Source: Glebionis coronaria
Taxonomy: Eukaryota; Streptophyta; Magnoliopsida; Asterales; Asteraceae
Assembly (NCBI GenBank): GCA_025667525.1
Contig: CM046878.1
Location: 404,791,275 to 404,855,274, forward strand
Direction: 5' to 3'
DNA length: 64,000 bases
Shown: piece by piece, positions 42,786 to 54,297 of the stretch
Numbering within the stretch: the first letter of the stretch is position 1
Layout: each line of letters opens with the position of its first letter
Program-made: the position numbers and the translations under genes
The notes under the pieces: generated by a model
Told to the model about the DNA's origin: nothing
Database searches by the model: none
The model's input: the letters and a program-made list of their open reading frames with translations, nothing else

Positions 42786-45047
42786 TTTGTGGCTTAATCT
42801 TGCTTGATACTGCATAATAAATCTGTTATTGTGTTTGATTGGGCTTGGGTAACATTGAAATACACTTATACTTGTTTAAATCTTGATTTGAAAAAGATAA
42901 GGGGTGTTTGGGTTAACTTTTTTAAGTGCATATCTTGTTACTGTGTTATTGGAAAGTGTTGTTGGTTGTTTGTATCTGCTTCTCACTTGGTTGTATGCTA
43001 AAACCTGTAAGTTTTCAGCTATGACTGTTTTTTTCCTAAGAATTTGGAAACACTTAGAGTGTATGCATGTTTATGGCTAAAAGGTGTTCAATCAAAGTTT
43101 GTGTAACCTAATTTTAAGATTTAAGTGTTTAAAATTGGCTTGGTGGTCAAGTATATCAGCAAAGTAAAAAGTTTGCATGTTATTTGTTCATCAGAAACCT
43201 TTTTGAGCTTGAATCTTGATCTAGACCTTGAACCTTTGCATGAAACTTGTTGATTTATGTTCATTTGAATTAAATATATCTTGTGTATGCTTTTGGTGCA
43301 ATTTGGTTGGCTGAATCTTGCTAAAACAGCTTATTAAGTTCATAACTGCTAGTGTTCAAGTCTGTGTCTGATCTGGTGCTTAATTGAATTAACTGTATCA
43401 TTTGGTTGATTGGAAGTGTGAATTCTTTGTTGTTCTTGACTCCTTGTGATTCACTGATCACAAGGGTGCCTTGTTTGTAACTTCAATCCACAAAAAAGCC
43501 ACAAAAGAAAAAAAGTCAAAAAGGTCAAGTAGGGGGAAAAGTTCCCACTGCTCAACCTCCAAAACTAGCCCCTGCTAGTGTAAATCTTCAAACAGCTTAT
43601 TCATAAGCCATATTGGTTTATCCAGACTTGCAACAACTTATTTTTGTGATAGATCTTCCTCATTTGACCCATTTATTTTATCTAGAGCTTATTAGATTTT
43701 GAATGTGACTTTTTACTAGAAAACTCATTATGTTGACTTTAAAAGAAGTGCTTATCTGCTTATTCTGGCTTATTGTTTGTGCTTATTTGAAAACTTTTTG
43801 ATTATTTTGCTTAGTTAAGTCATTTAAAAACTTTTGAAAGTTGAATCGGCACTTGAGGTGGTCTAGAACTCAAAAACGACTATTTTGTCGTTTTGTGAAG
43901 AGAGTCTTGGCTTATTTCAGGCTTATTTCTTGTGCTTTTTCCAAATTTCTTTTTACAGATCTCTTAAGTAACTCAAAAGAAGCTTGTGTGTCAAGTTTGA
44001 GCTTATGGCGTCAGCTTATGGCATCAGCTTATAGCTTAATGGGCCAAAAAGCCCATTAAGAATAAGTTGCTCTGAAATAAGCTAGCTTAAACACATTTTC
44101 AGCTTTTGGGCCTTCAGAGTTTTGTTCTTAAAATCAAATTTTATGTCAGATCGGAGATTTTGGGCTTATTTGGACAACATTTTTTTTATTGGGCCTATTT
44201 CAAGCCCATTAAGGGACTGTTTGGACTTTTAGCCCATTTCAGGCCCAATAGGGGTATTTTGTAATTTCAACTTTATTTCTGTTTTATTTAGGTTAAAGTA
44301 AACTTGTTTGCAACTTTTTAAATTTTTTTATAAATTTTGGATTTTTATTAATATTTTATTATTATTTTATTATTAAAAATTAAAATTTAGATTTTTCAAA
44401 GTTTTTCATTTTTCTTAGATCAAATACATTAAGTTATGAATTTTACAATTTTTAGAATATTTTTATTGTCATTAGATTAATTTTTAGAGTTATTTTAAAT
44501 TTTAATAGTTTTTAATTGTTTTTAAATAGTTTTTATTAATTATAAATTTTTCAAAAAATAGTTATAAATTTAGTTAAGGTATTTTAGAGGTTTACAAGTG
44601 AAAAAATCTCATTTTGGGCTTTTTGTTAATTAAATTGATTTTTTGGGCTTTAATTAACATTAAAAAATTATTATTTAATTTAATAAAAGGTTTGAGTGAT
44701 TTTTGATTTTTTGTAAACTCTAATTACATTTTTTAGGATTTATTGCAATTTTTTAGGAATTTTTAGGGTAAAATTTTAAATTGGTCACTTTTTACGGTTT
44801 TACGTGCACGACTATTCGTCTTAGTTTAATCCATAATCGTAACCGTCATTCTCTTCTAATCTCTTTTCTTCTTTTCATTTCTCATCGATATAATCACAAA
44901 TCATTAATCACTTCTTAGCACAACCCACTTGCGTCCTTGAGAACGATCCCCACTTTTGGGTCATTAGTGCTTGGTTTTCCTAAACCGACACTTAATACTT
45001 TCCACTTTTATGCTCTTTTCCTAAAGAGTAGTAAAACCACTACATCA
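42786..45047 (+). repeat. Element A 5' LTR, second part
   Basis: It resumes the LTR of element A after the element B insertion and ends CTACATCA, four bases before the PBS. It contains a long AT-rich stretch (about 44280-44790) and phrases such as AGCCCATTAAG. No coding content; the 72-codon frame at 43841-44059 has no motif. Confidence 0.7.
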
Positions 45048-45051
45048 TTTT

Positions 45052-45069
45052 TGGCGCCGATGCCGGGGA
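45052..45069 (+). other. Primer-binding site, tRNA-Asp type, element A
   Basis: TGGCGCCGATGCCGGGGA matches the complement of the tRNA-Asp 3' end with one difference (A for T at position 9). Confidence 0.9.
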
Positions 45070-45924
45070 GGTGTGTTGTGTTTTGATTTGAACAATTGTT
45101 GTTTTTATATAGCCATAATAGCTAATTGTATTAGTAGCACTCTACTAATACGTATTATCGGTTTTTCGTTTTTTTTGTGAATACTATTACTATATGGTAT
45201 ACGTAGAACAATAAATTCACAAGTACTCCAAAAGTGTGAAAACACAACCTTGATTGGGAGGTCATTACTCAATCATTTTATTCGAATCTCAAACAAGAAA
45301 GAAAAGGCAAAATAGATAAATACTTTCGTGAAGCTTAATTTTGAAAAACACAAACTATAAGGTGGGTATAAGGCGGGTATTATAAAATATACCCTAAGGG
45401 AAAAGGCTCTTAAGTGCTTCGCGCCGCCTCATTTCCCCGCTTGCTTGTGCGTGTTTAGATTAAAAGGGCTAATCGAGGGTTTGCCAACCAAAGTATTATC
45501 TAAGTATCATATATATTTTCTTAGTTTCATTTGATTAAACCCTCTTGAACGTTTTGGTGTTCCACCAACGTTCTAAAGTCATCGAAGGCGTTCACTTCAC
45601 GTGATCGTTTTCATTCCTTGAGGCTTCTTTAATCAAGAGATTTGATTAAGGAGGAGATTTGTAGATTTTTGTCTACTTAATACAATCACAAAATCCAAAA
45701 AAAAAGTAAAAACAATCAAAAAACCACAAAAAAATTGAATAAATTAAAAACACCAAAAAGAATCTTCTTTGCTCATCCCCACGTTGTACGTGACGTTTAT
45801 GCTTTCTCGTAATCAAGCAAGACATGCACGTAAATGAAAAAACCGAAGGGAGTCAACACCTACTCCTAATCTTTCTAGTGAGGAGTCTCCTATTGACGAT
45901 CCTATCGTAGAAGAAGAACCAACC
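45070..45924 (+). other. Leader of element A
   Basis: About 0.85 kb of non-coding leader between PBS and gag. No convincing ORF seen. Confidence 0.5.
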
Positions 45925-47265
45925 ATGGTGAATCGAACTATGATGGAGTTAATTCAAGAACCCACCGAGGGTTATGGAGAGGCTATTGTAATTCCCGCTA
46001 TCCTTGCGGAGAATTTTGAAGTGAAAACGGGTTTGTTGTCGATGATCCAAAACAACAAATTCCGTGGTGATGAAAAGGACAACCCGCACAACCATATCCG
46101 CCAATTCAATCGTCTTACCGCCACTTGCAAATTTAAGGATGTTGCTAATGACTCGATTAAGATGATGCTTTTTCCGTATTCCTTAGCGGGGCCCGCTAAA
46201 ATTTGGTTAGAGAAAGAGCCACCCAATTCTATATTGACGTGGAAGGATCTCGTTTCTAAGTTTGTGAACCAATTTTTCCCGCCCTCTAAGACTACGCATT
46301 TGAAAAATGAGATTTCAGAAATTTCACAAGAATTTAATGAGAGTTTTTCAACGGCTTGGAATAGGTTTAAGGAAATGTTACATGAATGTCCTCATCACGG
46401 TTTTTCCGACTTGCATCAAATTGACACGTTTTACAATGGTTTAAATGATCATGAAAGGGATTATCTTAATGCCGCCGCGGGTGGTAATTTTTTGTGTAAA
46501 ACGGTTGAGGAAGCGTTGTTGATAATTGAGAATAGATATAAGGTGTATTGTCCTCGTAACACATCGAGTGTTCGTAAGGCTTCTTCTTCGGCTTCACCTT
46601 CTTTGTCCAATACCATCGATGCTTGCCAAATTGAGGCAAACTTGGAAAACAAAATCTTTGATAAGCTTAAAGGACTTTTAATTGAATTCAAAGTTGGAGA
46701 ACAAAGTGCTCCCGATACGGCTAAAGCGGTTAAGGTTTCATGTATGTATTGTTGCGGAGGTCATGATTTCTCCGAGTTCATTACCAACGGTGGTAACACT
46801 TTGAGTGCCTACGCGGCCACGGGAACTTACAACCAAAACGGTCAAGTTACCCGCTCCAATCAATTGACTCCACCGGGTTTTGCTCCCTATCAAAATGCTA
46901 ACAACAACTATCGAAACAATCAAGTTGGTTTTAAAAACAATTGCAAAGGAAACTATGGGAATCATGGGGCTAATAACAATCAAGTTTCAAACAAAAATCA
47001 AAACAATGGTTTTCAAAACAACAACAAAGGTTTGCAAACTTTGAAAGATCTTCCAAATGAATTTGTTGAATACGCAAATGGAAACGATTCTAGGTTCGAC
47101 AACATTCAAAGAGAAACCATTAGCCTAAGATCCGAGTTTATGAATGACTTGAAAAAGGAGTTGAAAAACGAGTTAGCAAATGAGCTTAAAATCCATACAA
47201 ACAAAATGGAAGGGAATGTAACTAGGTTACAACAAAACCAAAAAAATGGAACAAGGGAAACATGA
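45925..47265 (+). CDS. Element A gag
   Basis: A 446-codon frame with an Athila-type gag: KFRGDEKDNPHNHIRQFNRL, LFPYSLAGPAKIWLEKEPPN, FVNQFFPPSKTTHLKNEI, DTFYNGLNDHERDYLNAAAG and TVEEALLIIENR. It then has a cysteine cluster (CMYCCGGHDF) where the zinc knuckle should be but with the last Cys lost, and an Asn/Gln-rich linker. It would make the particle coat. The ATG at 45925 may not be the original start, since the leader frame upstream is not clear. The frame shifts near 47235, so the stop at 47265 is premature. The part between 47235 and about 47430 reads in another frame before protease resumes in the original frame. Confidence 0.85.
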   Translation: MVNRTMMELIQEPTEGYGEAIVIPAILAENFEVKTGLLSMIQNNKFRGDEKDNPHNHIRQFNRLTATCKFKDVANDSIKMMLFPYSLAGPAKIWLEKEPPNSILTWKDLVSKFVNQFFPPSKTTHLKNEISEISQEFNESFSTAWNRFKEMLHECPHHGFSDLHQIDTFYNGLNDHERDYLNAAAGGNFLCKTVEEALLIIENRYKVYCPRNTSSVRKASSSASPSLSNTIDACQIEANLENKIFDKLKGLLIEFKVGEQSAPDTAKAVKVSCMYCCGGHDFSEFITNGGNTLSAYAATGTYNQNGQVTRSNQLTPPGFAPYQNANNNYRNNQVGFKNNCKGNYGNHGANNNQVSNKNQNNGFQNNNKGLQTLKDLPNEFVEYANGNDSRFDNIQRETISLRSEFMNDLKKELKNELANELKIHTNKMEGNVTRLQQNQKNGTRET

Positions 47266-47475
47266 AATAAAACAAGAGATGATTAAGGCCGAGAAGAGGC
47301 AATCCATGTTTGAGGCTATAATGTGCAAACCGTCTTCGAGTAGTCTTCCTAGCAATACCATATCGAACCCTAACGGAGAGATGAAAGTGATTACCACACG
47401 AAATGGTTAGACACTTAAGGAACCGACCCTCAACCAATTGCTCCTACGGAGGATGCAATTGAGGAAGAACCCGAG

Positions 47476-48702
47476 GTGATGGTCGAAAAGGAGCATGTCC
47501 AAATCCCACGAAGTACCGCTCATGCCACACCTACGGTTGACCCATTACCACATTTGGAACCCGAGATTCCAAAGGCTATGCCTATGCCTCAACCCACACC
47601 ACCTTTTCCCTATCCATCGAGAATTAGAAAGGAGAAACGTCAAGAGTGCGATAATTATCAATTTGAGCTTTTTATGAAAATGTTTCGTGACGTTCATTTT
47701 AATGTGAGTTTTGCCGATGCTTTGGTCATGATGCCTCGATTTGCCGCTAACTTTAAGAGTATGTTGAACAACAAGGAGAAATTGCAACAATTCTCTAGTT
47801 GTTCATCGGTTTATCTTAACCGCATACCTCAAAAAGTTAGTGATCCCGGTAAATTCTTGATTCCTTGTGCAATTCAAGATATGGAAGAATGTTATGCCTT
47901 GGCCGATCTTGGTGCTAGTATTAACTTGATGCCACTTGCAATCTTCAAGTCGCTCAATCTTCCTAATATTACTCCTTCACTAATGTCTATCGAGTTGGCC
48001 GATCATTCCACGATTCCCGCATGTGGATTGGCGGAAGACGTTTTTGTGAAAGTGGGAAAGTTCTATTATCCGGTAGACTTTATCGTTGTCGATATTCCCA
48101 CGGATCCTCAAGTTCCTCTCATTTTAGGTCGTTCGTTTTTAGATAAATCTATGGCTTTAATTGATGTGCATGCTAGAAACATCACCTTACGTTTCAACGA
48201 CGAGGAACTTGTTATAAACGCAACTCAAAATTCTCCAATTTCTCATGTTTATTCCGTTGCAACCGTAAACCTCATTGATATGATTGACGTTGTTTGCGAG
48301 GAATTTTCACAAGAAGTTCTAGGTTTTGGTGATGATGAGAATAGTGGCAATCCCACTATGTTAGATCCCATTCTTGATAACTCGACACCAACCTTCACTA
48401 CATTTGAAGGTGGTGGTTTTATGTTGGAAGAATTCGATGTTCCACTTACTTGTGACGAAGACCTCGACAATGATGAGGACTTCTCGATTATCAAGGATTT
48501 TCTTAACGATTTTCCATTTCCTCCACCCGAGGAGATTATGAGTATCGAGCCCAAATCTTCAATTGAGGTGCCACCTATCCTCGAGTTGAAAGATTTACCT
48601 CCTCACCTTGAATATGTATTTTTGGAAGAGGACGACAAGTTGCCGGTTATTATTGCGAAAGATCTTAGGGATGATAAAAAACCGCACTTGTCGATGTTCT
48701 AA
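47476..48702 (+). pseudogene. Element A protease and linker
   Basis: This frame is the same one as gag after two compensating frameshifts. It contains PYPSRIRKEKRQE, the retropepsin core ALADLGASINLMPLAIF (DLGA active site), CGLAEDVFVKVGKFYYPVDF and VPLILGRSFLDKSMALID, an acidic linker, then ELKDLPPHLEYVFLEEDDKL leading to RT. A further frameshift near 48690 ends it at 48702. The enzyme would cleave the gag-pol polyprotein. Confidence 0.85.
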
Positions 48703-49934
48703 AGGATCACAAAGGGGCAATTTCGTGGAAGTTATCCGACATTAAGGGGATGGATCCCAAATTTTGTACCCACAAAATCTTAATGGATGAGGATTACAAA
48801 CCCGCGATCCAATGTCAAAGGAGGGTGAACCCCAAATTCACGATGTCATCAAAAAGGAAGTCCTAAAACTCCTTGACGCGGGAATGATTTACCCTATTTC
48901 CGATAGTCCTTGGGTGAGTCCTATTCATTGTGTCCCTAAGAAGGGAGGAATGACCGTTGTGCCAAACAATGCCAACGAGTTAATTCCCACTAGGCTCGTG
49001 ACCGGATGGAGAGTGTGCATTGACTATCGTAAGTTGAATGACGCCACTCGAAAAGACCATTTTCCCTTGCCTTTCACGGACCATATGTTGGAGCATCTTG
49101 CGGGAAACGATTTCTATTGCTTTTAAGATGGTTTTTCCGGTTACTTCCAAATCCCCATCGATCCTCTTGATCAAGAAAAAACTACGTTTACGTGTCTATA
49201 TGGAACGTTTGCCTATCGTAGAATGCCATTCGGACTTTGCAATGCACCGTGAACCTTTCAAAGTTGCATGATGGCTATTTTTCATGATATGATCGAGAAG
49301 ACGATGGAAGTCTTCATGGATGACTTTTCTGTGTTTGGTAGTTTGTTCACTTCGTGTTTGTTGAATCTTGAGAGAATGTTGAAGCGTTGTGAGGAAACCA
49401 ACCTTGTGCTAAATTGGGAAAAATGTCATTTTATGGTTAAAAGTGGAATCGTCTTAGGGCACAAGGTTTTGAAAGCGGGGATTGAGGTAGATCAAGCTAA
49501 GGTAGACGTCATCGCCAAATTACCTCATACCAAAACCGTCAAGGGAGTTAGGAGTTTCCTAGGCCACTCAGAGTTTTATCGTCGATTCATCAAGGATTTT
49601 TCAAAGATTTCTCGACCTATTACACATCTCCTCGAAAAAGATGCACTTTTTGTCTTTGACGAAGATTGTGTACGAGCCTTTGAAATTCTTAAGAGGAAAC
49701 TTACCGAAGCTCCCATTCTTGTTGCTCCCAATTGGAACCTCCCCTTTGAGCTCATGTGTGACGCTAGTGACTACGTTATTGGGGCCGTATTGGGGCAACG
49801 TCATGATAAGAACTTCTTGCCTATTCACTATGCTAGCAAGACGATGACCGAGGCTCAACTAATATACACTACAACGGAGAAGGAATTCCTTGCCGTGGTG
49901 TATGCATTTGAGAAATTCCAAACTTATCTCGTCT
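48703..49934 (+). pseudogene. Element A reverse transcriptase and partial RNase H
   Basis: The frame continues one base off protease with INDVIKKEV-type RT start text, LLDAGMIYPISDSPWVSPIH, CVPKKGG, WRVCIDYRKLNDATRKDHFP, then a TAA at 49124-49126 and a TGA near 49252 inside RT. The catalytic MDDF (EVFMDDFSVFG) is at about 49315, followed by ILVAPNWNLPFELMCDASDY of RNase H and TTEKEFLAVVYAFEKFQTYL. The reading ends where the Copia-2 LTR begins (49935). The two stops and the frameshift make it inactive. Confidence 0.88.
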
Positions 49935-50407
49935 TGTTGGGTCCACTAGATGTGGATCTTGCAGCCTGTTAGGGATGGTGAACGACTTCTGTAATCACAA
50001 GTCTATTCACAGAGAGACTCTAGATGAATCACACAGTATAAGTGCGGAATACAAATACTATGAACAAGAAGAATGGAATAACTATAATGACTTGATCCTT
50101 TATAAGGATTTCTAATATTAATATAAACTAGAATAATGTTTGATGAAGGTGTGTATAACCCTTCTGCCTAAGGTTCCTTTTATACTACAAGGAAACCCTA
50201 ATACATCAATAAACCAAAATGTATAAAACTGATATGCACATCCTTTCCTAACATATCTCATGCATATCCTAACAGAATACTCAAAATAATAAAGTTTGAC
50301 TTTCTAAATATCAGGAGCACTTGCTGCTCCTACTACTACTAGGACCAGGAGGAACTACACACCTCCTAGTATACCTATTACAAGTAACTATTCCAAAGGT
50401 CCTAACA
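49935..50407 (-). repeat. 3' LTR of Copia-2 (473 bp)
   Basis: On the minus strand it starts TGTTAGGACC and ends GGACCCAACA, forming near-perfect inverted ends. Its left flank CGTCT (49930-49934) is the expected target-site copy. Confidence 0.8.
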
Positions 50408-50421
50408 ATCCTCCCCTAAAC
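50408..50421 (-). other. Polypurine tract of Copia-2
   Basis: On the minus strand GTTTAGGGGAGGAT immediately precedes the LTR start. Confidence 0.85.
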
Positions 50422-50639
50422 TTGAATTTGACCCGTTGAGTTCAAGTTTCCTGGTAAATCTTGCAAAACAGCTTGAGGATTGAAAGAGCAAAACAAACAG
50501 CAGCATCATAACCATCAGCATAAAAACATAAAGACTGTTGCAACAAGTAACACCTAGAAGCTTCTGGAAAGCTTGAAACAAATCTGCATCCGGTTGAATC
50601 TTCACAGCAACATGAGCAGATTTTATGAGCCTTTACCAA

Positions 50640-51115
50640 GTAGCTGCTCGCTCGTGGCCTAGCCAGTCTTTATGGTGGAATAAGCATCACCCTGGGAGAC
50701 CAGAACCCAACCCAACTCTTAGAACATGAATCAATGTTGAGTGGGGGTACCCTGACGATTTTGGGCAAACCATCATAGCCGTCAACGGATTTGATATGTC
50801 TTTACTAGAAGCCGTACCCTTCTAGACTCGCCAACTCTTAGCAATTAAGCATCGGTGAGCTGAAAACCCTATAGGTTTGAGCAAGATATTACAGCTATCA
50901 ACGGATTTGATAGGATCTTTACCAAGAGCCGTACCCCCTTGGATTAGCCACTTTTCAGTCTAGGACCATGGCAAGTGAAAACCATCCAGTTTTGGGTAAC
51001 CTGGCAACCATCAACGGACTTGACTATCACACCAGAGCCGTACCCTCATGGTGAATCAACTCTTTATTGTCTGTGAAACATGGTGAGCTGAGCACCATTT
51101 GTTGTGTGGACTAGG
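50640..51115 (-). repeat. Degenerate tandem repeat before the Copia-2 PPT
   Basis: Units of about 110-116 bp share ATCAACGGATTTGATA (at about 50780, 50897 and 51007), then AGCCGTACCC and GTGAGCTGA-like blocks. There are three to four copies with many substitutions. The repeat lies between the ORF stop and the PPT. Confidence 0.75.
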
Positions 51116-51366
51116 TCCAACACCAGAAGTAACTCCAAAACAGCCCAAGTGTGAAACAGTCAAACAATTTTAAGATGGAAAAGTATAAGCAGATATTATA
51201 TTATGTACAAGTGTGAAATTCTATCATATGTTTAAAGTATAAGCAGATACTATATAAAAAGTATAGTTTTTTTTAATTAATTTTTTTAAACTATAATGGA
51301 AGTCACCAATCACTGTATAGATTGGTGAAAAGAATGTTAGTATAATCACAAAAAAAAACATACCCA

Positions 51367-53436
51367 TCACATACCAGACGCTGCAACTTTGTCAGCTTGC
51401 AACCGGGCTTGAATTCCTTCCACCAAAGTAGTAGCCATGGTAGACTCATTCCCAGAAGGGGCATTGGATATCTGCAGATGACATTCCAGCATAGCCTCCA
51501 TAGTAGCAATCATCAATGGATACTCCATATCCATAAGCATAAACACTATGGCACCAGTCACCAACTCCAATACATGAACCCCACAACCAGCATAAAGTTT
51601 CCACCTCTTGATCACCCAGCGAGGCTGATCTTTCCAGACACCAGAATGAGGAGCATCAGGAGGGGAATCGAGCATCATCGTCAAGTCACCCCAGATTGTC
51701 AAACCAGGCCACTTGGCCACCTCACTCAGAGAGGCTGGAATCCCAACATCCACCAACCCATATAACGACATAAGATCTCGACGGTCCACCCATGTCAAAA
51801 TACTTTGCAGTCCCGAGACATAGCGAACATAACCATCACTGGTTGTAATCTTATGAGTGTATGTACCAGCAACAATCGAGGATGGCCTAACCTCCCAAGA
51901 AACAATATAACCCTTACCCATGGGTAACTCTGTCTCACTATCCGAAGCCACATCAGTAAGGTTTGCAAGATCTCGCTTCTCAAACAGAACAGACTTACCA
52001 CGTCGAGCCTTCTTTTTTCTAATTGAGCGACGAGGTGAAGGAACACAAGAAGAAGATTCAACCTTTACCTTCCTAGCAGCAGTAGTAGCAGCATGTGTTG
52101 ACGCACAAGCTTGACCAACCATAGGATCAAATTCTACTGCACCAGCGGATGAGGTAGGGTGTAGTTCAGTCATCGGTGGTGATGGTTGCTCCACAACAGG
52201 AGTAGCCGGGTTAGTAGTAGTAGCATTTGTGGTGATGGTAGGAATCTGAGATGGAGTGGGATGAACAACCGAAGGTGTGGTAGTAGGACTAGCAGTAGAA
52301 GTAGCAGGAACAGTTGGAACACCAGTAGTAACATGAGGAACACCAGATGGAGAAGCACGAGCAACAACAGGCTGAGAAGTGTGAACAACTCTTGGAGAAG
52401 GGCAATAGATAAAGCGTTCAGGAACCGGTGTGTTTTGACGCTTGATCATCTTCTGGTACAGATCTTTAAGCTCGTTAAAGGACAGTCCCCTAACTCGTTC
52501 CCAAGTCCATCGAACATTAAAGTAAGCAACCGACTGATTTTTGACATATTGCTGCATCAACTTCCTCTCTTCTGTTCTTGACAAAGTTCTGTTACGATGC
52601 TTTTCACGGAGATGAGCAGCAAGAGACAATTGTTGTTGAAGCATTAAGACCATTGCCCGTGTGATACAATCATGTTGATTCACATCAGCGCCCAAAATAT
52701 CAGTGAACTGCGAGTAATCAAAAGTAAGAATACTAAGCACCCGCATCCAATCATTATCATCCCAATGCATGGCATCATGCCTCAACTGCTCACGCCTCTC
52801 CTGTTAAAGGGCTTCTTCCTCAGCCCTAGCTTGTTGATCAATCTCTGCTTGCAGTCGCTGTGCAGCCTCCTCCCCCAACCTTTCTTCCATGATTTGTCTG
52901 TGAGTACGCTTCCTTGAAGGAGAGGGTACATCAGTCATAGGGGCTTTCCCCTTAGGATCATGAGATGGCCCAGCAGACGGACCAGCAAAAGTACCAGCAG
53001 AAGAACCAGCAATATCCTCCATTGGTCTAGGATTAGCAGCAGTAGGGATGCTTGATGGACTAGGAGGAACAGGCAAATCATCATACAACTTATCAGTAAA
53101 AGCAGCCTTCACCAACAAAGTTAACCCATCCTCCTCAATATCCTCATCGGAATCAGAAAAAACAACTTTCTTCTTTTGTCTCCTCTACTGCGACTCCAAA
53201 GCTTTAATCCTGTTCGCCAATGGAAGGACAAAGTCCCGAATAAGCTTGCGATGCTGATTTAGATCATTCTCCAAAGAAACAATCCTTGCGTAATACCTCT
53301 GCATGAGAGCTAGCAAAGAAGTTAGTAAAACAGGTTCCTCCGCTTCCCCACCAAGAGGACTTGGATCGAGGAAAGCATCATTGGTACCACAGGAAACAAA
53401 GGGGTCATTGTCATGAGCATGAGAGCTAGATGGCTT
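51367..53436 (-). pseudogene. Copia-2 3' ORF (uncharacterised, Pro/Ser/Thr-rich), two in-frame stops
   Basis: One minus-strand frame covers about 690 codons and is broken only by a TAG near 53182 and a TAA near 52804. The order is: a coiled-coil-like start (ARIVSLENDLNQHRKLIRDF), an acidic patch FSDSDEDIEED, SPSRKRTHRQIMEERLGEEA, QSVAYFNVRWTWERVRGLSF, a long Thr/Pro/Ser linker, basic RRSIRKKKARRGKS, then a folded-looking C-terminal domain with TWVDRRDLMSLYGLV, GLTIWGDLTMML, RWKLYAGCGVHVLELVTGA and MEYPLMIATMEAMLE. I recall similar C-terminal domains in ORFs of Copia elements in Asteraceae, but the biochemical role is unknown to me. The N-terminus is cut at 53436 by the LTR of element C. Confidence 0.7.
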
Positions 53437-53872
53437 TGATAGGTGTGAAAACACCCATCCTTATTTCTTGCTAAAACTAGACCAAAACACGTATTTAATA
53501 TCATATGTTTGGAATTATGCGTGGTTTTTGTGTTTATTGTGTTTTCAGAGCTAACCGGATGAATATTAAAGAAAACATGGGATTGCACGGGTTTTATCAA
53601 GGAAAAAGACTAAAGACGAAGTCTATTGTCCAAGAGATGCAAAAGATTTGAAGTCAATGGGCCTATTTAAAGATTTATCGAAGGAAAGGACCAAAGATGG
53701 AAGATTTACACATGTCGAAGAAACTCAAGTCTATTTAACGAAGAAATTAAAAGACGAGTTGAATTTAATCGACGACAAATCCCGAATCAGAATCGAAAAC
53801 GTCAACTTTTCTGAAAAGACGAGAAGACAAAAAGAAGGGAAGAAAGCCCACTCACCAACAAAGGGAGAAGCC

Positions 53873-53880
53873 TATAAATA
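53873..53880 (+). promoter_or_regulatory. TATA box of element C LTR
   Basis: TATAAATA followed by CTCCTCC and a short leader; placed about 437 bp into the LTR, comparable with element B. Confidence 0.65.
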
Positions 53881-54297
53881 CTCCTCCCATTCAAGACTCC
53901 ACCATCTTCTCTTCTGTTATTATTTTCTCCTAGTTTTTAGGAACCATCTCCCTTAAGGAGTGGTTTTCATCTTGTTCAATTTCTTCCATTCGTGTAAGTT
54001 TAATCTTTTCTTGTTTGTTGAATCTTAATTCATTAATACAAATCATCTTTTAATCTTTCCATCATCTTGTTCTTCATATCTTTTTGACTCTTAGTTCTTA
54101 AGTTTTATTCTTACGGTTTGATTGTCAAAAGTAAGTGGGTTTTGCAATTTTGTTGTTTTTGGATTCAAGCTTTCTTTGAGTAAAGGATTAGTGGTAAAAT
54201 TGGTTTAAGTTTTGATCAAAAACTTGGTGATTTTTGGTGTTGAATTCGTGTTCTTTGATTTCCCCTGTTCCTCGCTTCAGTTTCTGATCTTGCCCAG

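Larger units (their letters stand above)
31836..49934 (+). mobile_element. Element A: Athila-like Ty3-gypsy, split by element B and cut by Copia-2
   Basis: The plus-strand 5' LTR runs 31836-33615 and resumes at 42786-45047 after removal of element B. It is followed by a tRNA-Asp type PBS, a long leader, gag, protease and RT/RNase H. Pol is cut at 49934 by a Copia LTR, so integrase, PPT and 3' LTR should lie to the right of the window. Stops and frameshifts in the coding region show it is old and inactive. AGCAT (31831-31835) is the expected left target-site copy. Confidence 0.8.
49935..53436 (-). mobile_element. Copia-2: 3' part of a minus-strand Copia element
   Basis: The order on the minus strand is: long ORF, degenerate tandem repeats, PPT, 3' LTR. 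It inserted into element A pol (left edge 49935) and was itself cut at 53437 by element C. Its pol, gag and 5' LTR should lie beyond the right edge of the window, after the rest of element C. Family assignment rests on LTR/PPT style and on the resemblance of the ORF to a 3' ORF found in Copia elements of Asteraceae as I remember them. Confidence 0.7.
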
